Assembly (NCBI GenBank): GCA_035497735.1
Contig: DATJCX010000071.1
Span: 62,001-126,000 of the forward strand
Source: Brumimicrobium sp035497735
Lineage (GTDB): Bacteria > Bacteroidota > Bacteroidia > Flavobacteriales_D > Crocinitomicaceae
Reading direction: 5' to 3'
Length of the DNA stretch: 64,000 nucleotides
Both the position numbers and the translations under genes were made by a program. Below the pieces are notes generated by a model that ran no database searches, was not told where the DNA came from, and saw only the letters and a list, made by a program, of their open reading frames with translations. Below, piece after piece: positions 7,577-16,565 of the stretch (the stretch's first letter is position 1; every line of letters starts with the position of its first letter).

Positions 7577-10500
7577 TTACTTTATAACGGTAACGTGACC
7601 CGTTCTCATGTGGTCGATGTCGTTTAAATCAATAATTTTTGCTTGCCAAATATAGACGCCATCTTTCACGATAAAGTCATTGTACTTTCCATTCCAATAT
7701 CCTTCAGCGTCGTCAGTTTCGTAAATTAATTCACCCCATCTATTGAAAATACGCATTTCAAAGTGCTTGAATCCTGAAACAGCCCAAGTGAAATAATCAT
7801 TGTGCGAATTCATATCGTCTGGTGTAAAGCTGTTTGGAACATATAGAATAAAGTCATCCTGAATTTCCACCGCACGTTGTGTACTGTCAATACAGCCATA
7901 CTCATTTTCTACCCATTGTGTTATATAGTAAATGTTGACATGGTTGTAAACATGTGTCAAATGCGTCTGATTGCTGTAATTCCCATCGCCTAAATCATAT
8001 TCCCACTGTGTTGCACCATAGGATTCATCCGTTATTTTCACCAATGAATTATTGATGGAGGTGATAGGAGGATTTACGTCAAATGCAGCTGTTGGAGAAG
8101 GGAATATAGTGAGTTCTAAACCTGAAGTATATTCTATTTCGCAACCATCTGTTGTAGTAACAGTTAAAGAAACTGGATATACACCTTCTTCTTGGAAAAT
8201 ATGGGTAGGACTTTCTTGGAAAGAAACATATCCATCACCAAAATCCCATAAGTAATTTTGAATCGAAGCATTCTGTATCGAACTCTCATTCCCGAAAACA
8301 ATCGTTTGAGGCGCACAACCAAATAGATCGTCTAAGTCAAAACTGAAATCGACTATCGGAAGCAATGTAACTGTTTTTGTAATGGAGTCAACACATCCTT
8401 TGTTGGAAGTTGCAACAAGCGTTACTTCATGTTCTTGCTGATAGTTTTCAAAAAGATATTCAGGATTTAGCGCTGTAGAATTTCCTTCATTTCCAAAATT
8501 CCAATTATATGAAGTAATGCTTCCTGGAGTAATGGTACTTAAATTCGTAAAAGAAGTCGTTTCTCCATAACATACTAAATCGGCTGTAAAGTCAATGATA
8601 GGAACTGGGTCGATTAAAACTTGTTTTTCAATCGTGTTAGAACAGCCAGTCAAATTTTGAGCAATAAGGGATACGGTATAGGTTCCAGCGCTTGTATATG
8701 TCGTTGATGGGAATTGTGTTTCCGCTGTTTCTCCATTGCCAAAATCCCAATGCCAACTAGTAGTATTTCCAATTGTTGTATTGGTGAACTGTGTCAATGA
8801 GTTCATACAAGTGTTTTCCCACGTAAAGTTCACTTCTGGAGAAGGGTGAACAAGGATTGTTTGCTCATAATGGTCTTGACAGCCACTTTCTGTGGTGATG
8901 TCGATTGAAACGGTATAAACTCCGGGTTCTGTGTACAAATGTTTTCCTGTACCAGTATTGTATGTCGTACCGTCACCAAAGTTCCAGCTGTAGGTTGTGA
9001 TATTCTCACCTGATGTACTATTACTGAAGAAGTCGAAGAGTTCATTCACGCAAACTTCTTCTGGTATAAACATTCCTGCTTCAGCACCATTTACTATTTC
9101 CACTATTTGAGTAGTTGATGACCCACAAATACTGTCGGCGTCAAAAACTTGTAATTCTACGACATAAATTCCTGGTGAGGTGTATGTGTGCTCTTGACTT
9201 TGTGTATCGTTTGTTATCGTTCCATCTCCAAAATTCCAATTGTAAATTTCCGGATTATTTGTAGATAAATCTTCGAATATTGTTGGTGCTCCAAAACAGT
9301 CTGAAGTGTATTCAAAGTCAGCAACAGGAACATGTGAAACTTGCACTTGCTTTTGGATTGTGGAATCACATCCATGGATATTAGAGACTGTTAATACAAC
9401 ATCGTAAATTCCACTGTTTTGATAAATGTAAGTTGGATTTTGAACTCCAGAAGTATTTCCATCGCCAAAACTCCATGTCCAATTTGACAGGGGAGTACTA
9501 TCGACTGATAGATCTGTGAAATGAGAAATGGTAAACAAGCAAACAGTATCTGCGGTGAAGTCAACGTTAGGAACAGTGTAAACTTCAATTGTTCTTTCAA
9601 TTGTATCTGTACATCCAGCGGCATTTTGAACATTTAGGGAAATGTCATAAAAACCACCGCTTGTAAAAATGTGCGTTACTTCCGAACCGTTAAAAGTACC
9701 GCTTCCATCTCCGAAATTCCATTCGAAATTTATAGGATTGCTACTTGATAGATCAGTGAAGTTAACGACATCTCTTGCGCAAACTGTTGTGTTGATAAAA
9801 TCTGCAACAGGCTGAGGGAGAACTAGGACACTTTTCACAACCGTATCCAAACAACCATTGTCATTTTCCACAATTAATTCAACATTAAAACTGCCGTCTT
9901 GAGAATAAGTGTATTCAGGGTTTGGAATAGTGCTTGTAGAAGTCAAATCATCAAAATTCCACGAAGAAAAAGTCGCATCAATGGAGTTGTTATTAAATGT
10001 CGTTGGAAATGAAAAACAAGCAGTATCTGCGATAAAGTCAGCTGTTGGATTTGAAAAAACAATAACAGAATGTGAAATAGTGTCTTTACATCCAAATTGA
10101 TTGGTAACAACTTGCTGAACTGTTTGATTGCCGTCTGTGGCGAATAGATGTGTTGGGTTAGCCTCAAAAGCACCATTCCCATCGCCGAAGTCGTATTCCC
10201 AAGAAACTGCATCGGTAGATAAATCTGTAATTGTTGTTACTGCATTTAAACAAACATTATCAAACTCAAATTCTGCAATTGGAAGTGGGTGAACGGTTAT
10301 GAATTCTGAAATTGTATCAGAACAACCAAAAACGTTTTCTGTTATCAAGCTAACTTCATAAGTGCCAGCAAGTGAATAATCGTGAGAAGTGTTTTGAGTG
10401 TTTGCTGTTGTTCCATCTCCAAAGCTCCAATTCCACATATTTGGATTCCCTGCGGTTTCATCTGTAAATTCTGTTATTTCTAGTAAACACTCTGTCGTTG

Positions 10501-13500
10501 CACTGAATTGCGGACTTGTTCGCGGGTAGGCTTCCACTATTTTTGAAACGGTGTTGTTACATCCAGTTGCAGCATATGTTGCTGTAAGTGTTACCTCGTA
10601 ATCTCCAGCAGTATTATATAAAACGGATGTGTTTTGGATATTACTGTTATCTACTTGACCATTTCCGAAGTTCCAAGAATAGTTTTCTGGTTGGTCATTG
10701 GAAACAAATGTAAAAAAAGTAGTGTCATTTGTACAGGCGCTTATGGCATTGAAATCTACCTCTGGTACAGGATCAATGATTATTTCTTTTGTGATGGTGT
10801 CAGAACAACCACTTCCACCAAAAACTACCAATTGGACATTATAGGTTCCTGCGCTAGAGAAATTGTGTTGTGGATTTTCTGATGTATTCAAAGGTGAACC
10901 GTCATTAAAGTTCCATTCAACGCCAGTATAGTTTCCGGTAATTTGTTGGGTGAATTGTGTTAAGTCGTCCGCACAGAAGTCCGTACTTTCAAAGTCGGCT
11001 ATAGGCACTTCGTTAACCAATACAAAGTCAGTAAAACTGGTAATACATTCAAATTCATTTTCAATTGTTAGTTGAGTTGTGAAACTTCCAGTGCTACTAT
11101 AAGTATGTGTTGGATTTTGCTGTTCTGAAGTATTTCCGTCACCAAAGTCCCACGACCAACTTACAATGTTTCCAATTGATAAGTCGGTAAATTCTGACTC
11201 ATAGCCAAAGCAAACAGTTGTTGCACTGAACTCAGCCTCTGCAATTGGTAAGATTGTTATTTGTTTTTCAATGGTATCACTACAAGTATGCGGTGAACTT
11301 ACGATTAGACTTACAGTGAAAGTACCGTCACTATCATATTGATGAGTTGGCTCAAACTGTGTTGAAGTATTTCCGTCACCAAAATCCCATAAATAATCCA
11401 TTCCTATGGTTGAGTTATTGATGAAACTAGCACTTGAGTTTTGACAGATTTCGTCATTCGTGAAATCAAAGTCTGCAATAGGGTTTGGATGAACTATTAC
11501 TTGTTGTGTCAATGAATCCAAGCAGCCTAAGCCACTTTGAACTGTTAAAGTTATTTCATAGATGCTATCGTTTTCGTTAGCCGTGTATGTTTCTAAACCT
11601 GGTTGATATCCTGTGAAAGTCTGACCGTTCCCAAAGTCCCAAGAGAAAATTTCAACACCATTGTCAACAGACTGGTTCGTAATTTCTACTTCCAAATCGC
11701 TACAACCTTCCTGTGGGAGAATGGTAAAATCTATTTCAGGAAGTGGAAAAACCTCAACATACGAAGTGTCACTTGAAATACAACCATTTTCTTCTACAAC
11801 TAATACTATTTCAATGGTTCCCGTTTCGTGAAATTCTACACTACCTGGATCGAAACTTGAACTTGTGGAAGGAATAACACCATTTCCAAAGTTCCAAGAA
11901 TGATTAGCTGTGTTAGTAGAATTATTGGTGAAGTCAAGCTCAAGAACTTCACAACCTGAAAGAATGTTAGGTTCGAAGTCCGCAATAGGAAATGGATTTA
12001 CCGTTACTACACTGTGAACAGTATCGTTCCCACAATATCCCTTTGCGATGAAAGTGACATCGTATTCTCCGGCTTCATCATAGTTTATTTGATGAGGACC
12101 AGGCTCTGTACTCGTTGTACCGTTTCCAAAGTCCCATTCAAATGTCAAGTCTTCTCCTAAAGAGTTTTGACTAAAGTTAATAGGCGTTCCAATACAAACT
12201 TCCGATGGGTCAATAGTAAGATTTGCTTCTGTAGGACGATGAACAACTATTATCGCATTTGTGGTTTGCGTTCCACAACTACTATTGACAACAAGTTGAA
12301 CAGTATGTGTAACAGGGTTGTTTCCTGGTATTTCTGTAAAAGTAATCGGACCTAAATTTGTTCCATTTCCTTGATTAACACCATCAATACTCCATTGATA
12401 GGAAAGGTTTGCGCCTGAAGAGTTATTTTGAAAGAATACTTCCATAGGTGAACAACCTTCTAGCGGGTCTAAGGGTTCGATTTCCGCAATTGTTGGTGGA
12501 TGAACGGTAACAGTTCTTGTGATTGTATCATTTCCGCAGTAACCTTTGGCGATTAATTCAACAGTGTAAGTTCCAGGCGTATCATAATCAATCGTATGTG
12601 GCCCTGCATCAGTACTTGTTGTTCCGTTTCCAAAATCCCATTCAAAAGTCAGTTCTTCACCTAAACTTTGATTGGTAAAAGTGACATCCGTTCCAAAGCA
12701 AACGGTTGATACTGAACTGAAATTTGCTAATGTTGGTCGATGTACAATAATAGTTTCTGCGACGCTAGAGCTTCCACAATGATTCCCAACCGTTAAACCA
12801 ACGGTGTGTGTAACTGGAGAATTTCCAGGTGGATAGTTGTATGTGAATGGTCCGACATTTTGACTTCCGCTGTAATAACTTCCATTGTAATACCAATAGT
12901 TGTTAGTAATGTTTCCTGAGGAATTATTGGTGATATTTACAGTCATTGGAGAACAGCCTTCATTCGGGTCTAAATCAATCGCAGCAACTGGAATAGTATC
13001 AAGGAAAAACGTTCTTGTGAACGTCGAATCTCCACAAGCGTTACTTGCTGTTAGCGAAACGGTATAACTACCTGATTCGTCATAACCTTGTTGTGTGGGC
13101 GTAATTGTATTGTTGTAAGCATTACCATTCCCCATATCCCAAGTGTATGCATTGGCAGGAGATGTTCCTGTTGTAGAATTGGTAAAACCAATCGAAGCAG
13201 GTGCACAACCGTTGTTGCCATTCAAAGAAAAATTAACATTCGGTTTTCCCACGACGATTATTGGTCCAATTGTCGCAAAAGCAGTGTTACAGCTGTTAGA
13301 AGCGTTTAAGGTAATGGTGAAATTTCCTGGAGTTGTATATGAATAATCAGGTGGTGTAGGATTTGAAGAAACTATTGTAGGAGAGCCGTCTCCGAAATTC
13401 CAAGAATAGTTGTTTGCGTTATTCGAGTTGTTCGTTAATGAACTTAAATTTAAAGGTGTACATCCACTGTATTCTGTTAAATCTAAGGCTAAAGACGCTG

Positions 13501-14371
13501 AAACGAATCGTTCGAAAACCACAACTATGTTATCTGTAATTACACAGCCATTTGCTCCTGTAACAGTTAGCGTAACATTAAAGGTTCCATAACTTGTGTA
13601 TAAGTGAGAAGGATTTTCATCTGTACTTGTGCTTCCGTCCCCGAAGTTCCAATGATAACTCACGCCATTTGCTGTGTTTCCATAAAACTGTACAAAGTAG
13701 GTTGTTGTCGGGTCGGCTGGCATCAAGCAATTCGTTGTTGTTCCATCTCCGCCATCACCAATAATGCCATTTAAAACCGGAACATCTTGCACCTGAACTG
13801 GCAGACTAAATGTTTGTCCTGGGCAATTCACATCATTTTGAACGGTAAGTGTAACTGTATAATTCCCGCCAGCTGAATAAGAATGGCTAGGATTCGCTGT
13901 TGAAGCACTACTTCCATCTCCAAAACTCCATGAGTAAATTGTTCCTGCATGGGTATTTAGGGAAGTATTACTAAAATTGATTGTCGTATTCGCACATTCA
14001 TTATCAGGAGAAAAGGTAAAAGAAGGGATAGCTGTTGGGAAAACCTTGATTTCTAGACTAAATGCCGCTGTACAAGGTGTGTCATCAGTAGCGATTAGTT
14101 CTATTGTATGTGTACCAATGGTATTAATTGAAATTGGTGAAGGGGAAACTAATCCTGATGTGAATTCTAGTAAAACTCCGTCTAAATACCAATCATAGGA
14201 AGCTAAAGAACTGTTTGCGCCACTAGAAATATTTGTAAGATTAATGACGTGAGGACCAGCACCACAAAATTCACTTTGACTAACCGTAAATTTGGGCAAA
14301 ATATCATCACATTGAGCAAAAGTATTTAGTCCGAAAATTAGTGTGATAAATATCGATAAATATTTATACAT
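7577..14371 (-). CDS. Giant PKD-repeat surface protein with T9SS type B (gliding) sorting domain
   Basis: A 2264-residue protein with signal peptide MYKYLSIFITLIFGLNTFAQ. I count about 26 PKD-like units of 80-95 residues, about 22 with a recognisable W-x-F-G-x-G core such as IYSWSFGDGSS, TFEWDFGNGTT or DYLWDFGDGN. At least two units are degenerate, for example NNYWYYNGSYY and SYQWSIDGVNQ. Almost every unit carries a pair of Cys. The last 90 residues are a CHU_C/type B T9SS tail: LYVPNSFTPDDMNSHNDYF, then FNRWGELIYETDDAEGYWNG and KDGVYIWQAKI. It should be exported by T9SS and displayed or released as a long stalk, perhaps for adhesion or gliding. No enzyme domain is visible. It is transcribed alone. 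Confidence 0.9.
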   Translation of the reverse strand: MYKYLSIFITLIFGLNTFAQCDDILPKFTVSQSEFCGAGPHVINLTNISSGANSSLASYDWYLDGVLLEFTSGLVSPSPISINTIGTHTIELIATDDTPCTAAFSLEIKVFPTAIPSFTFSPDNECANTTINFSNTSLNTHAGTIYSWSFGDGSSASTANPSHSYSAGGNYTVTLTVQNDVNCPGQTFSLPVQVQDVPVLNGIIGDGGDGTTTNCLMPADPTTTYFVQFYGNTANGVSYHWNFGDGSTSTDENPSHLYTSYGTFNVTLTVTGANGCVITDNIVVVFERFVSASLALDLTEYSGCTPLNLSSLTNNSNNANNYSWNFGDGSPTIVSSNPTPPDYSYTTPGNFTITLNASNSCNTAFATIGPIIVVGKPNVNFSLNGNNGCAPASIGFTNSTTGTSPANAYTWDMGNGNAYNNTITPTQQGYDESGSYTVSLTASNACGDSTFTRTFFLDTIPVAAIDLDPNEGCSPMTVNITNNSSGNITNNYWYYNGSYYSGSQNVGPFTYNYPPGNSPVTHTVGLTVGNHCGSSSVAETIIVHRPTLANFSSVSTVCFGTDVTFTNQSLGEELTFEWDFGNGTTSTDAGPHTIDYDTPGTYTVELIAKGYCGNDTITRTVTVHPPTIAEIEPLDPLEGCSPMEVFFQNNSSGANLSYQWSIDGVNQGNGTNLGPITFTEIPGNNPVTHTVQLVVNSSCGTQTTNAIIVVHRPTEANLTIDPSEVCIGTPINFSQNSLGEDLTFEWDFGNGTTSTEPGPHQINYDEAGEYDVTFIAKGYCGNDTVHSVVTVNPFPIADFEPNILSGCEVLELDFTNNSTNTANHSWNFGNGVIPSTSSSFDPGSVEFHETGTIEIVLVVEENGCISSDTSYVEVFPLPEIDFTILPQEGCSDLEVEITNQSVDNGVEIFSWDFGNGQTFTGYQPGLETYTANENDSIYEITLTVQSGLGCLDSLTQQVIVHPNPIADFDFTNDEICQNSSASFINNSTIGMDYLWDFGDGNTSTQFEPTHQYDSDGTFTVSLIVSSPHTCSDTIEKQITILPIAEAEFSATTVCFGYESEFTDLSIGNIVSWSWDFGDGNTSEQQNPTHTYSSTGSFTTQLTIENEFECITSFTDFVLVNEVPIADFESTDFCADDLTQFTQQITGNYTGVEWNFNDGSPLNTSENPQHNFSSAGTYNVQLVVFGGSGCSDTITKEIIIDPVPEVDFNAISACTNDTTFFTFVSNDQPENYSWNFGNGQVDNSNIQNTSVLYNTAGDYEVTLTATYAATGCNNTVSKIVEAYPRTSPQFSATTECLLEITEFTDETAGNPNMWNWSFGDGTTANTQNTSHDYSLAGTYEVSLITENVFGCSDTISEFITVHPLPIAEFEFDNVCLNAVTTITDLSTDAVSWEYDFGDGNGAFEANPTHLFATDGNQTVQQVVTNQFGCKDTISHSVIVFSNPTADFIADTACFSFPTTFNNNSIDATFSSWNFDDLTSTSTIPNPEYTYSQDGSFNVELIVENDNGCLDTVVKSVLVLPQPVADFINTTVCARDVVNFTDLSSSNPINFEWNFGDGSGTFNGSEVTHIFTSGGFYDISLNVQNAAGCTDTIERTIEVYTVPNVDFTADTVCLFTISHFTDLSVDSTPLSNWTWSFGDGNTSGVQNPTYIYQNSGIYDVVLTVSNIHGCDSTIQKQVQVSHVPVADFEYTSDCFGAPTIFEDLSTNNPEIYNWNFGDGTITNDTQSQEHTYTSPGIYVVELQVFDADSICGSSTTQIVEIVNGAEAGMFIPEEVCVNELFDFFSNSTSGENITTYSWNFGDGTTYNTGTGKHLYTEPGVYTVSIDITTESGCQDHYEQTILVHPSPEVNFTWENTCMNSLTQFTNTTIGNTTSWHWDFGNGETAETQFPSTTYTSAGTYTVSLIAQNLTGCSNTIEKQVLIDPVPIIDFTADLVCYGETTSFTNLSTITPGSITSYNWNFGNEGNSTALNPEYLFENYQQEHEVTLVATSNKGCVDSITKTVTLLPIVDFSFDLDDLFGCAPQTIVFGNESSIQNASIQNYLWDFGDGYVSFQESPTHIFQEEGVYPVSLTVTTTDGCEIEYTSGLELTIFPSPTAAFDVNPPITSINNSLVKITDESYGATQWEYDLGDGNYSNQTHLTHVYNHVNIYYITQWVENEYGCIDSTQRAVEIQDDFILYVPNSFTPDDMNSHNDYFTWAVSGFKHFEMRIFNRWGELIYETDDAEGYWNGKYNDFIVKDGVYIWQAKIIDLNDIDHMRTGHVTVIK
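11985..12990 (-). repeat. Tandem duplication of a two-PKD supermodule inside the giant gene
   Basis: Two adjacent segments of about 500 bases (roughly 12990-12490 and 12490-11985) encode the same order of blocks: EGCSPM, NNSSG, PGN-PVTHTV, HRPT-AN, CxGT, SLGE-LTFEWDFGNGTTST, GPH, then KGYCGNDT. The DNA is still similar, for example around 12120-12175 and 12620-12680. This indicates a relatively recent internal duplication of a unit made of one degenerate and one canonical PKD domain. Boundaries are approximate. Confidence 0.75.
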
Positions 14372-14391
14372 AAGTAACCAATCGTTTGAGT

Positions 14392-14405
14392 GTTAGAAAT
14401 CTAAC
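14392..14405. repeat. Short perfect inverted repeat in the 14372-14698 gap
   Basis: GTTAGA-AA-TCTAAC lies 20 bases upstream of the giant PKD gene start, where it would fall in that gene's leader or promoter. It could be an operator or chance in AT-rich DNA. The rest of this 327-base divergent gap holds the nitroreductase -7 element and no gene that I can see. Confidence 0.3.
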
Positions 14406-14664
14406 GTCAAAGTTTCAAGCTAATAGCTAATGCTTTGAGGCTAGTGTTTTTTTATTTTTATAAATATACAAATGATTTTCAATCTCAAGATGAAAAATCT
14501 TAGTTATTTGTTGGTTTTTAAAATGTGTAAAGCGGTGTTCTGAAATTGTGACTTCAAAGAAGGTCGGCATATTATTTCCTTTGTTTTACTTCCTTTTTTA
14601 TACCCTTCATTCATCATTCGTTTGAATTGTAACAATGCTAGCTTAATTTATCTCCAAATTCAGT

Positions 14665-14672
14665 TATCTTTG
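14665..14672 (+). promoter_or_regulatory. Putative -7 element for the nitroreductase operon
   Basis: TATCTTTG matches TAnnTTTG exactly and lies 26 bases before the ATG at 14699. No TTG is found 17-23 bases upstream, so this is a one-element call. Confidence 0.45.
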
Positions 14673-14698
14673 TAGGCAATTAAAAAGCGTTCAGTAAA

Positions 14699-15286
14699 AT
14701 GAGACATAATTTAAGTGAAGTAATTGAAGTAATAAAAGATAGGAGAACTATTTTTCCTGAGTTTTATAGTGATAGAAAGGTTCATAAAGAGCAAATTGAG
14801 ATGTTGTTGAATAGTGCTATTTGGGCGCCAACGCATGGAATGACGCAGCCTTGGCGTTTTAAAGTTTTTATGGATGAAGGAAAGGATAAATTAGGTGAGT
14901 TTTTAAGAGATCAATATTTGACAAAAACTCCTGTAGAACAACAGAATCCAATTAAAATTAAGAGAATGACGGCTCGTCCTGCAGCAGCTTCAGCTGTAAT
15001 CGTAGTTTGTATGGAGCGTCAATTAGAAGAGAAAATACCTGAAATTGAAGAAGTTGGAGCAGTAGCTTGTGCTATTCAAAACATGTATTTAACGTGTACT
15101 GCAGCTGGCTTAGGCGGGTTTTGGTCAACACCAAAATTTATTTATTCTCAGGACATGAATGATTTTCTAGATTTAGGGGAAAAAGATAAATGCCTAGGTT
15201 TATTCTATGTTGGTTATCCTGCAGAAGAATGGCCAAAAGGACAAAGAAAACCAATAGAATACGTTACAGAATGGATTCACCGATAG
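14699..15286 (+). CDS. Nitroreductase-family flavoprotein
   Basis: A 195-residue FMN-dependent nitroreductase-fold protein. KDRRTIFPEFYSDRKV near the N-terminus and the block LLNSAIWAPTHGMTQPWRFKVF at about 37-58 are the phosphate- and FMN-binding region. AVACAIQNMYLTCTAAGLGGFWSTP at about 122-146 is the second conserved region, and FYVGYPAEEWP closes the fold. Members reduce nitro compounds, quinones or flavins with NAD(P)H; the substrate cannot be read from sequence. Its last 16 bases overlap the start of the next gene, so the two are probably co-translated. Confidence 0.85.
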   Translation: MRHNLSEVIEVIKDRRTIFPEFYSDRKVHKEQIEMLLNSAIWAPTHGMTQPWRFKVFMDEGKDKLGEFLRDQYLTKTPVEQQNPIKIKRMTARPAAASAVIVVCMERQLEEKIPEIEEVGAVACAIQNMYLTCTAAGLGGFWSTPKFIYSQDMNDFLDLGEKDKCLGLFYVGYPAEEWPKGQRKPIEYVTEWIHR

Positions 15287-15633
15287 ATAAAATTTTCGAC
15301 TTAGGATTGGTGAACTATGTTCCTCATCCTTCTAGCCCAGACCATGTCGTTTTTCGATTTGCTGATGAAAAACGTGCTTTAGATTTTGAAAAAAGTTTAA
15401 AGAATAAAAACATTTGGTTTGAAAGAGGAGAAGAGGAGAGACCAGCTAGAACGTACTACCTTTTTGCAGTTAAAAATAAAGATTTTGAAGCTGCTCAGAC
15501 AATTAATTTTCAGGTAGAAGGTAGAAATAGAAAATTTATCGTTGGCAATAAAATATTGCGTTGGGCGTTAGTAATCTTCGGAGTTAGTGTAATAACCCTT
15601 GCCTTAGTAGGCTATTGTTCCAACCCACATTAA
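15271..15633 (+). CDS. Small hypothetical protein with a C-terminal membrane segment
   Basis: I place the start at ATG 15271 (MDSPIDKIFDLGLVNYVPHP), giving 120 residues. An earlier in-frame ATG at 15190 would add a basic, Cys-rich stretch that is just an out-of-frame reading of the nitroreductase. Residues 1-90 form a soluble alpha/beta-looking domain (HVVFRFADEKRALDFEKSLK, then ARTYYLFAVKNKDFEAA), vaguely like DUF2007-type small domains. Residues about 94-115 are one membrane helix (WALVIFGVSVITLALVGYC). It overlaps the nitroreductase by 16 bases and the next gene by one base. Function unknown. Confidence 0.7.
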   Translation: MDSPIDKIFDLGLVNYVPHPSSPDHVVFRFADEKRALDFEKSLKNKNIWFERGEEERPARTYYLFAVKNKDFEAAQTINFQVEGRNRKFIVGNKILRWALVIFGVSVITLALVGYCSNPH

Positions 15634-16445
15634 TGAGCTTTATGATAAAATTAAATAAGGTTGTGTTAGTATTTGTGCTGTTTTTCAGTTTTGCAAATAC
15701 CTATGCGCAATCACATAGGATAAAACCAGATAATTACTTTGGAGTAGTTTTCAAACCTCTAATACCACTTGGGATAGTAGGAGATAAACCATTCAATATG
15801 GTGAATGATGAGGTGGATTTGTTTGAAACTAAAATATCCCCAATTTTCGGATATTCTTATGGAGCAACCGTACGAATAGGAATCACTAAACTATTAGCAA
15901 TTGAAACAGGTTTAGGTTTTTCTAAACGTAGATATAGAGCTGATTATACCTTGACGAAAGTGGATAGTTTAAACAACACGTCCGTTCTTAAAACAAAAGA
16001 TGATATCGGCTTTGTGAACTTTGATATTCCACTAAACTTGTTGGTTTATGTTCAGTTAGGTAAACAATTTTACATGAATGTGAGTGGAGGAGTTTCGATG
16101 AACTATTATCCTTCAGAAATTCGTTCGTCCTGGACACCAGATGAATTTAAAAAGGATGTCTTTATATTCGAAGGAAGAAGAAACGCTCATGTTAACTTTA
16201 ATGCAAACGCAGAAGTTGGTTTTGAGTATAGAACTGATAATATCGGTATCTTTTATTTAGGAATGGCAGGAAGAATTCCTTTCTCTACTATTATGGATAT
16301 TGCTACAGAATATCGATACGACGTACAAAGTCAAGTTTCTTATGGAAAAGTTGATGGAGCAACATTTGCTTTGAGTATTAAGTACTTCTTCCCAAATATT
16401 AAGAGAGATACGGAGTTTGAACGTATGCAGTCGCCAACTAATTAG
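15633..16445 (+). CDS. Outer-membrane beta-barrel protein, PorT-like family
   Basis: The stop of the previous gene and this ATG share a base (TAATG), which favours the start at 15633; ATG 15642 (MIKLNKVVL) is also possible. The protein has about 270 residues, with signal peptide VVLVFVLFFSFANTYAQ followed by alternating hydrophobic/aromatic strands such as GVVFKPLIPLG, YSYGATVRIGITKLLAIETG, FVNFDIPLNLLVYVQLG, FYMNVSGGVSMNYYP and FALSIKYFFPN. This is typical of the eight- to ten-stranded porin-like family annotated PorT/OmpA-like barrels in Bacteroidota. No specific function can be claimed, and it is not necessarily the T9SS protein PorT. Confidence 0.7.
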   Translation: MSFMIKLNKVVLVFVLFFSFANTYAQSHRIKPDNYFGVVFKPLIPLGIVGDKPFNMVNDEVDLFETKISPIFGYSYGATVRIGITKLLAIETGLGFSKRRYRADYTLTKVDSLNNTSVLKTKDDIGFVNFDIPLNLLVYVQLGKQFYMNVSGGVSMNYYPSEIRSSWTPDEFKKDVFIFEGRRNAHVNFNANAEVGFEYRTDNIGIFYLGMAGRIPFSTIMDIATEYRYDVQSQVSYGKVDGATFALSIKYFFPNIKRDTEFERMQSPTN

Positions 16446-16541
16446 TAGCATCAAACAAGCTTACAATTATTCAATTCGAACTGAAATTCTTTCAAGTAAT
16501 ATTCTCTTATAACAAGCAAGTGTTTTTATAGGTGAAATAAA

Positions 16542-16565
16542 AGGTTGTTATTGAACAACCTCTAC
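16542..16565 (-). terminator. Terminator hairpin overlapping the mtaB stop codon
   Basis: AGGTTGTT-CAAT-AACAACCT on the minus strand is a perfect 8-bp stem with a 4-base loop, followed by TTTTATTT. It straddles the mtaB stop codon (16550-16548), so the last codons of mtaB encode the 5' arm. Confidence 0.6.

Noticed and set aside
8052..14198. Many short open frames inside the PKD gene on both strands
   Set aside because: They are shadows of the large gene, have no signal or domain pattern and depend on its repeat composition.
7577..14371. Regularly spaced similar segments that could look like a repeat array or CRISPR
   Set aside because: The periodicity of about 250-280 bases comes from PKD domains in one open frame. 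There are no short identical repeats with unique spacers.
15190..15270. Longer N-terminus of the small protein following the nitroreductase
   Set aside because: The added residues are basic, Cys-rich and only an alternative frame of the nitroreductase; ATG 15271 starts a sensible sequence and overlaps the stop neatly.
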